From Nonomuraea rubra (GTDB lineage Bacteria; Actinomycetota; Actinomycetes; Streptosporangiales; Streptosporangiaceae), in NCBI RefSeq assembly GCF_014207985.1, contig NZ_JACHMI010000001.1:2959001-3023000 (forward strand): 64,000 bases of DNA, read 5' to 3'. The translations under genes and the position numbers were made by a program. The notes beneath the pieces were generated by a model. That model saw only the letters and a list, made by a program, of their open reading frames with translations. It did not search any database and was not told the origin of the DNA. Position 1 is the stretch's first letter. The number at the start of each line of letters is the position of its first letter. Positions 16,720-25,103 of the stretch are shown one piece after another.

Positions 16720-17357
16720 CCCGGTTTCCTGGCGTACCCCAGAACGTGCGTCAACCGCGGAGCCCCCGGCTGCGGCGCGAAGCCGAACCGCTCAGCCTCC
16801 ACCACCTCGAACCCCGCCCGCCTGATCGCCCCCAGCGTGTCCCGGTTCGGCCGGCAGTCGCCCGCGAACCGCCGCCACAACGGCGTCACGACGTCCGCCA
16901 GCAGGCCGAACGCCGGGTTGGCCGGCCGTACGTGCTCGTAGAACCGCAGTTGCCCGCCGGGCCTGAGCACCCGGACGGCCTCCGCCAGGGCCCGCGGCTG
17001 CGACGGCACCGAGCACAGCACCAGCGACATCACCACGACGTCGAACGTGCCGTCGTCGGCGGGCAGCTCCTCGGCATGCCCGGGCACGACCGACACCGGC
17101 ACCGGCGCCGACTGCGCCTGCGTCGCGGCGAGCCGGCGCAGGGTGTCCTCCGGCTCCACGGCCACGACCCGCGTGACAGCCGGCGGGTAGTGGGCGAAGT
17201 TGCGGCCGTTGCCGGCCCCGACCTCGATCACCCTCCCCTCGGCCCCGGCCAGCAGCCTGCGCCGGTGCTCGTACGCGCCCCGCCGGTCCACGAGCTCGGC
17301 CACCCGCGCGTACGCCTGGGCGAACCGCGGATGCTGAAAATCGGCCTGTCGCGCCAT
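16716..17357 (-). CDS. Class I SAM-dependent methyltransferase
   Basis: A 213-residue protein from ATG 17357 (MARQADFQHPRFAQAYARVA). The SAM-binding motif I is VIEVGAGNGRNFAHYP (about residues 43-58), the acidic motif II region is VVAVEPEDTLRRLA, and the post-I LPADDGTFDVVVMSLVLCSV fits the UbiE/Methyltransf_11 group. A conserved LRPGGQLRFYEHVR follows. The acceptor (quinone, lipid or small molecule) is not evident. It is probably monocistronic, convergent with the upstream membrane protein. Confidence 0.88.
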   Translation of the reverse strand: MARQADFQHPRFAQAYARVAELVDRRGAYEHRRRLLAGAEGRVIEVGAGNGRNFAHYPPAVTRVVAVEPEDTLRRLAATQAQSAPVPVSVVPGHAEELPADDGTFDVVVMSLVLCSVPSQPRALAEAVRVLRPGGQLRFYEHVRPANPAFGLLADVVTPLWRRFAGDCRPNRDTLGAIRRAGFEVVEAERFGFAPQPGAPRLTHVLGYARKPG

Positions 17358-17400
17358 CGAATCCCCTCAGAACGGCTTCTTCCAGCATGCCTCGCCGCGA

Positions 17401-18339
17401 TCATTTCTTCGCGGCCTTGCCGATGGCCTTGGCGACCAGCTTGCTCACGTGCTCGACCGCCTTGGTCCCCGCGCCCAGCGAGCGGTGGCGTCGCGAGATC
17501 ACGGCGATCAGGTACGTACGCCCCCGCTCCCGTACGCGGCCGATGCTGTTGACCGTCCACCGGCCACCGTCACGTTGCCGCGGCAGCCAGCCGTTCTTGA
17601 CCTCCGCGCGCCCGCCTGCCGCGCTCACGCCCCACGACTGCTCCGGCGTCACGTCCGCCATCAGCTCCAGCACGTAGCGGCGGTGCTTGGGCGACAGCGG
17701 GCTCTTGACCGACACCAGCGCGTTCAGCAGCCGCACCTGGTCGGTGGCGCTCGTCGTGGTGGACCCCCACGCGCCGCCGGGGCCCGGACGCGTGTCCCGC
17801 AGCCCGAGCCTCCTGTTGGCCGCGGCCAGGCCCGAGGCGCCGCCGATCGCCGCCCAGAGCCGGGACGCCGCGTCGTTGTCGCTGATCTTGATCGCCTGTG
17901 CGGCCGCCCGCTTCTCCCAGCCCGTCAGCCCGCGGCGCTCCCGCTGGGCCCGTAGCAGCAGGGCCGCCACGATGTTGACCTTGACGATGCTGGCCGTGGC
18001 CGTTCTGAGGCTGCGGTTGTAGGTGTAGGACAGTCCGGACGAGAGTTCGCGCACCTGCACGGAGAGGTCGCCCGGGAGGTCGTCGAGGTAGCGGTCGAGT
18101 GAACGGGTCAGGCCCTTCCTGTACGAGGGGCGCCGCTTCTGCGCGGGCTCCTTCACCGGCGCCGGCTCCGGTGCGGACGCGATGGCGACGGGGGAGAAGG
18201 GGATCGGCATGGGGGCGGGCGTGGGCTGGTGGACGCCGCTCGACGCGAGGAGGGTCAGTGGCACGAGCGCACCGGCTAGAGCGACCCGTCGGCATCGCCG
18301 CGCCCCGGGCTTGGGCTCGGGCTGTGAGTACGGCGGCAC
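17401..18339 (-). CDS. Class A beta-lactamase-like serine hydrolase
   Basis: A 312-residue protein with a hydrophobic export segment at about residues 19-34 followed by a Pro-rich stretch. The penicillin-binding serine hydrolase motifs are present: Ser117-Ile-Val-Lys120 (SxxK), Ser153-Asp-Asn155 (SDN) and Lys248-Asn-Gly250 in place of KTG. Spacing fits the class A beta-lactamase fold, but the Omega-loop catalytic Glu is not obvious. It is better regarded as a secreted DD-peptidase-like or divergent hydrolase than as a resistance enzyme. It stands alone, ending 43 bp before the methyltransferase start. Confidence 0.85.
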   Translation of the reverse strand: MPPYSQPEPKPGARRCRRVALAGALVPLTLLASSGVHQPTPAPMPIPFSPVAIASAPEPAPVKEPAQKRRPSYRKGLTRSLDRYLDDLPGDLSVQVRELSSGLSYTYNRSLRTATASIVKVNIVAALLLRAQRERRGLTGWEKRAAAQAIKISDNDAASRLWAAIGGASGLAAANRRLGLRDTRPGPGGAWGSTTTSATDQVRLLNALVSVKSPLSPKHRRYVLELMADVTPEQSWGVSAAGGRAEVKNGWLPRQRDGGRWTVNSIGRVRERGRTYLIAVISRRHRSLGAGTKAVEHVSKLVAKAIGKAAKK

Positions 18340-18573
18340 GCCGTCCTACCCGCGACCAGGGAGGGATGGGGATATATCGCGCGATGCCATGACATGCATG
18401 GCAGGCAGCATTGCTGTACCGATGTTTCCACGGTGTTAGCCGGGGCTGGAGGGCAGGAAGGGCGTATCCGTGGGGTGACGGGTCCGTGGGAGCCGGGGCC
18501 GGCGGCCGGAGGGCACGCTAGATTCTTCGCCAGGTGGGATATCGGTCGGGGCCGGGTGGCATGAGGGGGAGCG

Positions 18574-19008
18574 ATGGGCGCTGAGCTGGCCACGCTGGTC
18601 GGTGAGCTGTCGCCGTACGTGACGGCCGCCGTCGGGGCGTACGGGGCCGCCGTGCTGGTACGGGCGCGGGAGGAGGCGGCCGACGTCACCGTGGCGTGGG
18701 GACGGCGCATGCTCCAGCGGATCTTCGGCGTGCGGTCGGAGGGGGACGAGCTTCCGGAGGCGGTCGTCGAGCTGGCGCAGGCTCCGGACGATCCCGATCT
18801 GCAGGCGGCGTTGCGGGTGCAGATCCGCAGGCTGCTGGCGGCGGACGAGGAGCTGGTGGCCCAGCTGCGTGCCATGGTGGCCGAGGCGCGGGCCGGGACG
18901 GGCGGCACGGTGACCGTGACCGCGTCCGGCGAGCGGTCGGTGGCGATCGGACGCGACAACAGCGGCACGATCATCACGGGCGATCACTCGTCCGGCTTCA
19001 ACCGCTGA
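18574..19008 (+). CDS. Small protein with amyloid-signalling-like C-terminal motif
   Basis: A 144-residue protein from ATG 18574 with a GGGGG stretch 4-5 nt upstream. The N-terminal half has an amphipathic or weakly hydrophobic helix (LSPYVTAAVGAYGAAVLVRA), then an acidic helical region. Residues 112-137 hold a Gly/Thr/Ser/Asn-rich beta-type tail containing ERSVAIGRDNSGTIITGD. Similar short motifs occur next to STAND/NB-ARC regulators in actinobacteria and resemble bacterial amyloid-signalling sequences. That link is inference from pattern only. No NTPase or effector gene is adjacent. Confidence 0.7.
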   Translation: MGAELATLVGELSPYVTAAVGAYGAAVLVRAREEAADVTVAWGRRMLQRIFGVRSEGDELPEAVVELAQAPDDPDLQAALRVQIRRLLAADEELVAQLRAMVAEARAGTGGTVTVTASGERSVAIGRDNSGTIITGDHSSGFNR

Positions 19009-19350
19009 GCACCCGACGAACGACACGCCGGATCCGCGCGGTTCGGGCGGGCACGCGGCGGGCGTCGGACGGCGGGCGTCGGACGGTGGCGCGGCGGTCG
19101 TTGGTCAGGCACGCAGCGGCGTTGACGGCCATTCAGGCAGTACTGACGGCCATTCAGGCAGTACTGACGGGTCTGCAGGCAGTGCTGTGCTGGCGGCCAG
19201 GCAGACAGTGCTGGCGTTCAGGCAGACAGTGCTGGCGTTCAGGCAGACGGTGCGGGCGGCTCAGGGCAAGAAGGTGCGGGCGGTGCGGCCATGTGGGCGG
19301 TGCTCGGCCCCGGCCGTCCCGGGACGCTCCGCTGTCTGTAGTGTGCCGAA
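19009..19350. other. Gene-free spacer with minisatellite
   Basis: No credible gene lies between the amyloid-motif protein and the DinB gene. The centre is the 21-bp repeat listed separately; the flanks show nothing recognisable. Confidence 0.5.
19123..19250. repeat. 21-bp tandem repeat
   Basis: Two perfect copies of TGACGGCCATTCAGGCAGTAC (19123-19143, 19144-19164) are followed by about four degenerate copies ending in the variant CTGGCGTTCAGGCAGACAG. All keep the CAGGCAG core at 21-23 bp spacing. Confidence 0.85.
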
Positions 19351-19914
19351 ATGACAAGAAGCGAGCGAATCGCGGACCAGCTGGACCGGCACTGGCACAA
19401 GAACCTGCGGCCGCGGCTGGACGGTCTTGCCGATGAGGAGTACTTCTGGGAGCCGGTGCGTGGCTGCTGGAGCATCCGCCCACGTGGCACGTCGGCCGCG
19501 CCGATGCCGGTAGGTTCGGGGGAATGGGCGATGGACTTCGCGTCCCCCGACCCGGTGCCGGCGCCGGTGACCACGATTGCCTGGCGGCTCGCCCACATCA
19601 TCGTCTCGTGCCTGGGCTATCGGGTCGGATGGCACTTCGGCGGCCAGGACGTGGACTCCCAGACCTTCGCCTACGCGGGGACCGCTGACGAGGCGCTGAA
19701 ACAGCTCGATCAGATGTACGGGAGATGGAACGCGGGGGTCCGCGAACTCTCGGACGCCGACCTGGAGAATCCGCCCGCGGTGGGTCCCGAGCGGTTTCCC
19801 ATGGAGGGCATCGTCCTGCACGTCAACAGGGAGCTGATCCATCACGGCGCCGAGATTTCCCTGCTGCGCGACCTCTACCGCTGGCAGGACGGAGCCGTAC
19901 CGCGCCGCATCTGA
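19351..19914 (+). CDS. DinB-superfamily protein
   Basis: A 187-residue protein from ATG 19351 (MTRSERIADQLDRHWHKNLR). It matches the DinB_2 helical-bundle pattern: DEEYFWEPVRGCWSIRPR, IAWRLAHIIVSCLGYRVGWH, and a C-terminal LHVNRELIHHGAEISLLRDL. The three expected metal-binding histidines lie in LAHI, GWHF and IHHGAE. The catalysed reaction is unknown. It belongs to a different DinB subgroup from the 5887-6435 protein. Confidence 0.88.
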   Translation: MTRSERIADQLDRHWHKNLRPRLDGLADEEYFWEPVRGCWSIRPRGTSAAPMPVGSGEWAMDFASPDPVPAPVTTIAWRLAHIIVSCLGYRVGWHFGGQDVDSQTFAYAGTADEALKQLDQMYGRWNAGVRELSDADLENPPAVGPERFPMEGIVLHVNRELIHHGAEISLLRDLYRWQDGAVPRRI

Positions 19915-19951
19915 CCTTCAGCTGCTTCAAGAGGGCACGGCTTCATCGGAT

Positions 19952-20041
19952 GAGGGGCGGAGGCGATCCGTTCCGCCGTCGAGCCATCATCGGCGGCCCC
20001 GTCCAGAGGGCATGGCTCGCCGGCGGGCACCTCCGCCCCTC
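19952..20041. repeat. 12-bp inverted repeat in a spacer
   Basis: GAGGGGCGGAGG (19952-19963) is perfectly complementary to CCTCCGCCCCTC (20030-20041), 66 bp apart. It lies between convergent DinB and SDR genes. A direct repeat AGAGGGCAYGGCT also occurs near 19930 and 20005. It may be a long-loop terminator or a repeat remnant. Confidence 0.4.
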
Positions 20042-20149
20042 CGGCCCCTGGGAGTGAGGACCGGCGTCGCGAGGAGCGCCATGGGCAGGTGGAGAACCTC
20101 GCGGGCACAGCGACCCTAACCCCGCCCACGCCACCCGTTCTGCGGAGGA

Positions 20150-21163
20150 TTACGCAGAACGCGCATCCCAGGCCGCGAGGATGGCCGCCTCCTTCTCCGC
20201 GTCCATGCCGTGCCGGTTGGTCTTGCCGTAGGTGCGCTTGTCCTCCGGGATCTCGCGCAGCCACGCCCACGTGTCGTGCACCGTCTCCGCCACCGGCCGG
20301 GTACGCAGCCCCGCCGCCTCCGCCTTGGCCGTGGGGACGCTCCAGAAGTGGTCCCTGATCTCCGACGGCGGGCTCCACAGGGGCAGCTCCACGAACGCCC
20401 CCGCCTCCCGCTCCACCAGGAACGCGTCGTCCACCCACACCAGCTCCGCGCCGGACCCCGTGGCCGACACGCAGGCGGCCAGCCAGGAGCCGTACGTCGT
20501 CTCGCCCGCCGGACCCGTCACCAGGAAGTCACCGGAGGCGCCGCGCGCGGCCTGGTCGAGGGTGAAGGAAGCCACGTCGCGCGCGTCCACGAGCTGCAGG
20601 GGAGCGGACGGGTCGCCGGGCGCCAGCACCCTGCCGCCGCGGGAGATCCTGGTCAGCCACCACGGCAGCCTGGCCACGTCCTCGTGGGGCCCGAGGATCA
20701 CGCCGGGCCGCACGATCAGCGCGGAGCCGTCGAACCCCTGCTCGACCGCCCGCTCGCAGCCCGCCTTGAGCACCCCGTAGTCGCCGTCGTCCGGCCCCGC
20801 GTCCGGCGCGCACGCCCAGCCCGGAGCCTCCTCCACGGCCGGCTTGGCGGGGAAGCCGTCGACCGCCGAGACGCTGGACACGAACGCGTACGTGGCCGCC
20901 CGCCCCGACAGCATCCGCACCGACTCGCCCACCACGCGCGGCACGTAACCGCTGGTGTCGACCACGACGTCCCACGAGCGGCCCTCGGCCAGCCGCGCCA
21001 GGTCCGCGGGCGCCTCCCGGTCGCCGCGCACCGCCTCGACGCCGGGCACGTCGGCCCCGCTGCGCCCCCTGTTGAACGTCGTCACCTCATGCCCCTGGGC
21101 CAGCGCCGTCTCGACGACGGCGCGACCCAGGAACCCCGACCCACCCATGACCAGAACCTTCAT
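20150..21163 (-). CDS. NAD-dependent epimerase/dehydratase (extended/atypical SDR)
   Basis: A 337-residue protein from ATG 21163. The Rossmann motif VLVMGGSGFLGRAVVETAL is at residues 3-21. The catalytic region reads FVSSVSAVDG with a YGVLK tyrosine-lysine pair near residues 129-133. IVRPGVILGP and a substrate domain ending in KRTYGKTNRHGMDAEKEAAI follow. It resembles the reductase-like group found in many actinomycetes, substrate unknown. It starts 4 bp after the stop of the SulP-carbonic anhydrase gene, so the two are probably cotranscribed. Confidence 0.9.
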   Translation of the reverse strand: MKVLVMGGSGFLGRAVVETALAQGHEVTTFNRGRSGADVPGVEAVRGDREAPADLARLAEGRSWDVVVDTSGYVPRVVGESVRMLSGRAATYAFVSSVSAVDGFPAKPAVEEAPGWACAPDAGPDDGDYGVLKAGCERAVEQGFDGSALIVRPGVILGPHEDVARLPWWLTRISRGGRVLAPGDPSAPLQLVDARDVASFTLDQAARGASGDFLVTGPAGETTYGSWLAACVSATGSGAELVWVDDAFLVEREAGAFVELPLWSPPSEIRDHFWSVPTAKAEAAGLRTRPVAETVHDTWAWLREIPEDKRTYGKTNRHGMDAEKEAAILAAWDARSA

Positions 21164-21167
21164 GGGC

Positions 21168-23402
21168 TCAATCCTCGCTCGTCACCATCCGCCGATCGAA
21201 CGTCTTCACGGAGAGCGTAGGACGCAGCGGCGGCACCATGTGCACCCTGGCCGAGCCGATGTCGAAGAACAGCCCGACCAGCTCCAGCTTGCCCGCCCGC
21301 ACCTGCTCGTCGACCTTCCTGTACGTGCGCAGGTTCTCCAGCTGCTGCTGCACGTTGACCCGGCACAGCACGTCCAGCGCCCCGCCGTGCAGCCGGTCGC
21401 CCTCGGTCTCGATGAACGTGGCCAGGCTGTGGTCCCCGTGCCGCAGCCACCTGCGCAGCCCGGGCAGGCTGCCCGCCTGCACCCCGCCGCTCAGCACCCC
21501 GGCCATCGCGCCGCAGCCCGAGTGCCCGCACACCGTGATCGTGTGCACGCCCAGCACCTGCGTGGCGTACTCGATCGCCGCCACCACCGAGTCGTCGTGC
21601 GGCTCGGAGCCCTTGCGCGGCACCAGGTTGCCGATGTTGCGCACGGTGAACAGGTCGCCGGGCCCGCTCGCCGTGATCAGGCTGGGCACGATGCGGGAGT
21701 CGGCGCACGTGATGAACAGGTGCGACGGCTGCTGCTTGCGGGCCAGCTCGGTGAAGATGGGCCTGACGAGCGGGGCCGTGTGCCGGTGGTACTCGCGCGC
21801 CCCCGCCGTGAGGAGGCACTCCGGCGCGCCGTCGTGCGACACGGTGACCGGCTCCACCTCCCGGCGCCGGTGCGCCCACGGCAGCCACCAGCGGTCCGGC
21901 GCCTTCGGCGGCGACTTGGCCGGGAACGTGCGCGCCCCGCTGGCCGCCAGCGCGTACCACTCGTCGTGCAGCTCGTCGATGACCACCGTGCCGCCCATCC
22001 GCTCGTGGTCCAGCCGCCACGAGTGGATGGCCTCGAAGGCGCCGTTGTCCATGAAGTCGATGTTCAGGTCGAGGTCCACGACGGTGGCGGCGGGGATCGT
22101 ACGGAGCTCGTGCGTCAGCCGCGGCACCCCCAGGAACGTCAGCGACCCCGAGATCGTCACGTGCAGCCGGCCGTCGCGGTCCTCCCGCTTGAGCACCGTC
22201 ACCCAGGTCAGGCGGCGCAGCGCCATCAGCGCGGCCAGCGCCAGCCCCGCCAGCACCCCCTCGGCCAGCCCGAGCAGGATCACGGCGGCCATCGTCACCA
22301 CGTACACCGGCACCTCGCCGTGCCCGTGCACCTTCCTGATGTGGCCCAGGTTCACCATCTGCACGCCGATCAGCACCAGCAGCGCGGCCAGCGCCTCCAG
22401 CGGGATCAGCGTGATCGTCCAGCCGAACCCCAGGGCGAACACCAGCACCCACACCCCGTGCAGGATCGTCGACCAGCGGCTGCGGGCGCCCGCCTGTGCG
22501 TTCGCGGTGCTGCGCACGATCACCCCGGCGACGGGCAGGCCGCCGAGCGCGCCGGTGACCATGTTGGCCACGCCCTGGCCGGTGAGCTCCTGGTCGAGGT
22601 CCGCCCGGCGCCCGCCGTGCATCCCGTCGACCGCCACCGAGCACAGCAGCGACTCGCAGCCGGCCAGCAGCGCCACCAGCAGCACCGAGGAGACCACCAG
22701 GTGCCAGTCGCCCTGCGGCAGCACCGGGAAGGCCCACTCGGTGAGGCTGTCGGACAGGTCCACCCGCGTCACGTCCCAGCCGAACGCCCACGCCGTCACC
22801 GCCGCCGCGGCCAGCGCCGGCAGCGGCGCGGGCACCACCTTGAGCCGTTTGGGGAGCCGCGTCCACAACGCCAGGACGGTGATGGTGAGGATGCCGACGG
22901 CCACCTTGTGCCCGTGGAGGTCGGCGATCTGGCCGGGCAGCTCCAGCACGTTGGCGATGGCCGACTTCTGCGAGCTGCCGCCCAGCACCACGTGGAGCTG
23001 GGAGAGGGCGATGATGATGCCGACGGCCGCCAGCATGCCGTGGATCACGGCCGGCGAGACCGCCAGCGCCGCCCTGGCCGCCTTGAACACCCCCAGCACG
23101 AGCTGTACGGCCCCGGCCAGCAGGGTGATCATGCAGGTGGCCCGCCAGCCGTACGTGTGCACGAGGTCCACGACCACCAGGGACAGACCTGCGGCGGGGC
23201 CGCTCACCTGGACGGCCGAGCCGCCCAGCGCGCCGGCCACGATGCCGCCCACCACGGCGGCGATCAACCCGGCTGCCAGCGGCGCTCCGGAGGCCATCGC
23301 GATGCCCAGGGAGAGGGGCACCGCGACGAGAAAGACCACGAGCGAGGCTGGCACATCATGCCGGAGGGTGCTCATCCAGCTACTCTGCGTGTCGCGGAAC
23401 AT
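21168..23402 (-). CDS. SulP-family anion transporter fused to a beta-carbonic anhydrase
   Basis: A 744-residue fusion. Residues of about 10-400 form the SulP transport domain (VPASLVVFLVAVPLSLGIAM, QVSGPAAGLSLVVVDL). Residues 400-490 are STAS-like (GRLHVTISGSLTFLGVPRLT). Residues from about 540 form a beta-class carbonic anhydrase with zinc ligands Cys566, His627 and Cys630 (ITCADSR, CGHSGCGAM) and the Asp568-Arg570 dyad. The layout matches Rv3273-type proteins. It suggests coupling of bicarbonate or sulfate transport to CO2 hydration on the cytoplasmic side. The start is ATG 23402 or 23375; neither has a strong ribosome site. Confidence 0.94.
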   Translation of the reverse strand: MFRDTQSSWMSTLRHDVPASLVVFLVAVPLSLGIAMASGAPLAAGLIAAVVGGIVAGALGGSAVQVSGPAAGLSLVVVDLVHTYGWRATCMITLLAGAVQLVLGVFKAARAALAVSPAVIHGMLAAVGIIIALSQLHVVLGGSSQKSAIANVLELPGQIADLHGHKVAVGILTITVLALWTRLPKRLKVVPAPLPALAAAAVTAWAFGWDVTRVDLSDSLTEWAFPVLPQGDWHLVVSSVLLVALLAGCESLLCSVAVDGMHGGRRADLDQELTGQGVANMVTGALGGLPVAGVIVRSTANAQAGARSRWSTILHGVWVLVFALGFGWTITLIPLEALAALLVLIGVQMVNLGHIRKVHGHGEVPVYVVTMAAVILLGLAEGVLAGLALAALMALRRLTWVTVLKREDRDGRLHVTISGSLTFLGVPRLTHELRTIPAATVVDLDLNIDFMDNGAFEAIHSWRLDHERMGGTVVIDELHDEWYALAASGARTFPAKSPPKAPDRWWLPWAHRRREVEPVTVSHDGAPECLLTAGAREYHRHTAPLVRPIFTELARKQQPSHLFITCADSRIVPSLITASGPGDLFTVRNIGNLVPRKGSEPHDDSVVAAIEYATQVLGVHTITVCGHSGCGAMAGVLSGGVQAGSLPGLRRWLRHGDHSLATFIETEGDRLHGGALDVLCRVNVQQQLENLRTYRKVDEQVRAGKLELVGLFFDIGSARVHMVPPLRPTLSVKTFDRRMVTSED

Positions 23403-23479
23403 GGAGCAAACCCTATTGCTCCGACGTCCTGCTTTAAGGGGGCGTCGCGCTGGTTTTACGGATTAATGGGGGCTGAAGA

Positions 23480-24919
23480 TCACCGGTAGTAGTCGTGCGG
23501 ATGGTCCTGCTGCTCCGGGCCGCGCCGGTGGTTGCCCCGGCCGTTGCCGCGCGACTGCGAAGGCTGGGCCCCGTGTGCCGACGCCGACGGAGGCTCGGGC
23601 CAGGCCGCCGCGGGGCTGGTCGTGATGTCGCCGGTCTCGTACGCGCCCGCGGCGAACGGGGAGGCCGGAGGCACCGGCGGCGTGGGAGCCGACAGCACGT
23701 CGTAGTTGGAGACGGCCCGTCCGGGCACGGTCGGCGTGCCGGAGGCGGGGGAGGGGCCGGTGAGCGGATCGGAGTCGTCGGCCACGGCCCAGCCGGAGCG
23801 CACCTCGTACGAGGCGGGGTAGGACGAGCGGGCGGCGGGCTGCTCGAACGCCGGCCACGAACTCGCCCCGCCGTAGGGGGCGGAGGGAGCGGGGGCCGGG
23901 TCGTCGAGGATGTCGGGCGAGGCCGCCCAGGAGCCTGACGTGGTGCCCGCGGGCTGCTGGGTCCAGGTGGTCTCGAGCGGGTCGGCCGCGCCGCCGCCGT
24001 ACGCGGGGAACGGGTCGCTCGTCGGCGCGCCGTGGATGGGTGCCGGAGGGGCGGGGAAGCTGCCGCTGGAGGTCGGGCTCACCGCGGGGAACGAGCCGCT
24101 GCCGTTCGCTGCGGCCGGATAGACGCTGTTGGAGGAGACGGAGTTGGAGGAGACGGAGTTGGAGGAGACCGGGGCGGGCCTGGGGGAGGAGGACGGCTCG
24201 GGGCGCGTGGGGGCGGGCACCGGCTGGGCTCCCGCACCGAGGATGCTCATCACGTCGGCCGTCGGCGCCGCGAACGTCACGGTGCGCTGGTCGGCCAGCT
24301 CGGCCTGGCTGGGGGTGCTGCGCTTCGCAGGCTCGACCAGGTCGGCGAGATTGGCCGAGGCGGCGGCGGGCTGGCGCTGGGGGAGGGGGGCCTGAACGGT
24401 GGCCGCGTTGGGGTCGACGCCGGCGGAGGCGGCGGCGGGCCGCGGCTTGGCGGCGCGCTCGGAACGTTTGGCGGGACGCCCGGCGGGGCGCTCGGCTTCG
24501 GCGGCGGGACGCTCGACCGGGCGGGAGGCGCCCTTCCTGGCGGCCACGGTGCCCCCGGCGCCGAACTCGCCCTCCTCCGCATCGCTGCGGATGTTCGCCC
24601 AGAACTCCTCGTCATCGTCGTCGTTGGTGGGGTTGCCCCACTCGTCGACGCCACGCCGGCCACGCTGACCGGTACGCACCGGTTTGGGCTTGACCTCGTC
24701 AATAGGACTGAAGTCCGGGCTGAAATTGGCCATCCGCGGCTCGTGCGCCGCGAACTGGTCCGTCGAACGAGTCTGTGTCTGCTCCTCCTTCTCGGCCATC
24801 TCCTTCAGCCGTTCCGGAGGGAGCGAGCTCTCCCTGCGGTTCATCGAGCGCATGCCCAGTGCCACGACGACGAGCACGAGGAGCACGACAGCGACCAAGC
24901 TCACTACGACCGCGATCAT
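23480..24919 (-). CDS. Single-span membrane protein with long disordered Pro/Ser/Ala-rich tail
   Basis: A 479-residue protein from ATG 24919 (MIAVVVSLVAVVLLVLVVVA), with GAGGGTGG upstream. One N-terminal helix (residues 1-22) is followed by basic residues, so the tail is predicted to be cytoplasmic. A conserved-looking juxtamembrane block includes RRESSLPPERLKEMAEKEEQ and RGVDEWGNPTNDDDDEEFWA. The remaining 350 residues are low complexity, including three SSNSV repeats. No enzyme domain is seen. It might be a membrane-anchored scaffold or cell-division or secretion accessory protein; this is a guess. Confidence 0.75.
   Translation of the reverse strand: MIAVVVSLVAVVLLVLVVVALGMRSMNRRESSLPPERLKEMAEKEEQTQTRSTDQFAAHEPRMANFSPDFSPIDEVKPKPVRTGQRGRRGVDEWGNPTNDDDDEEFWANIRSDAEEGEFGAGGTVAARKGASRPVERPAAEAERPAGRPAKRSERAAKPRPAAASAGVDPNAATVQAPLPQRQPAAASANLADLVEPAKRSTPSQAELADQRTVTFAAPTADVMSILGAGAQPVPAPTRPEPSSSPRPAPVSSNSVSSNSVSSNSVYPAAANGSGSFPAVSPTSSGSFPAPPAPIHGAPTSDPFPAYGGGAADPLETTWTQQPAGTTSGSWAASPDILDDPAPAPSAPYGGASSWPAFEQPAARSSYPASYEVRSGWAVADDSDPLTGPSPASGTPTVPGRAVSNYDVLSAPTPPVPPASPFAAGAYETGDITTSPAAAWPEPPSASAHGAQPSQSRGNGRGNHRRGPEQQDHPHDYYR
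24128..24172 (-). repeat. 15-bp triple repeat encoding SSNSV
   Basis: Three consecutive copies of GTTGGAGGAGACGGA on the plus strand encode SSNSV on the minus strand. The 15-bp period keeps the reading frame. Confidence 0.9.
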
Positions 24920-25103
24920 TGCACCACCCTCAAAGCCATGGCCTCCCTCTGGCACCGATGAGATCGCGCGGCCATCGACGCGATCTGCCCCCTTTGATCA
25001 CCAGTGCCTAACAATTGGATCTGATTGTGTCGGACCACTATGAGAGTTGTCACACCCTACGCGAATAATTGGTACACCGGCACTACCTGCCGTGTTCGGC
25101 CTC

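Noticed and set aside
17401..18339. Dedicated beta-lactamase resistance gene
   Set aside because: SxxK, SDN and KNG are present, but the catalytic Omega-loop Glu is not evident. Divergent serine hydrolase is the safer call.
20955..23489. 844-codon frame opposite the SulP-carbonic anhydrase gene
   Set aside because: It is the His/Gln/Arg-rich antisense of a gene with intact catalytic motifs.
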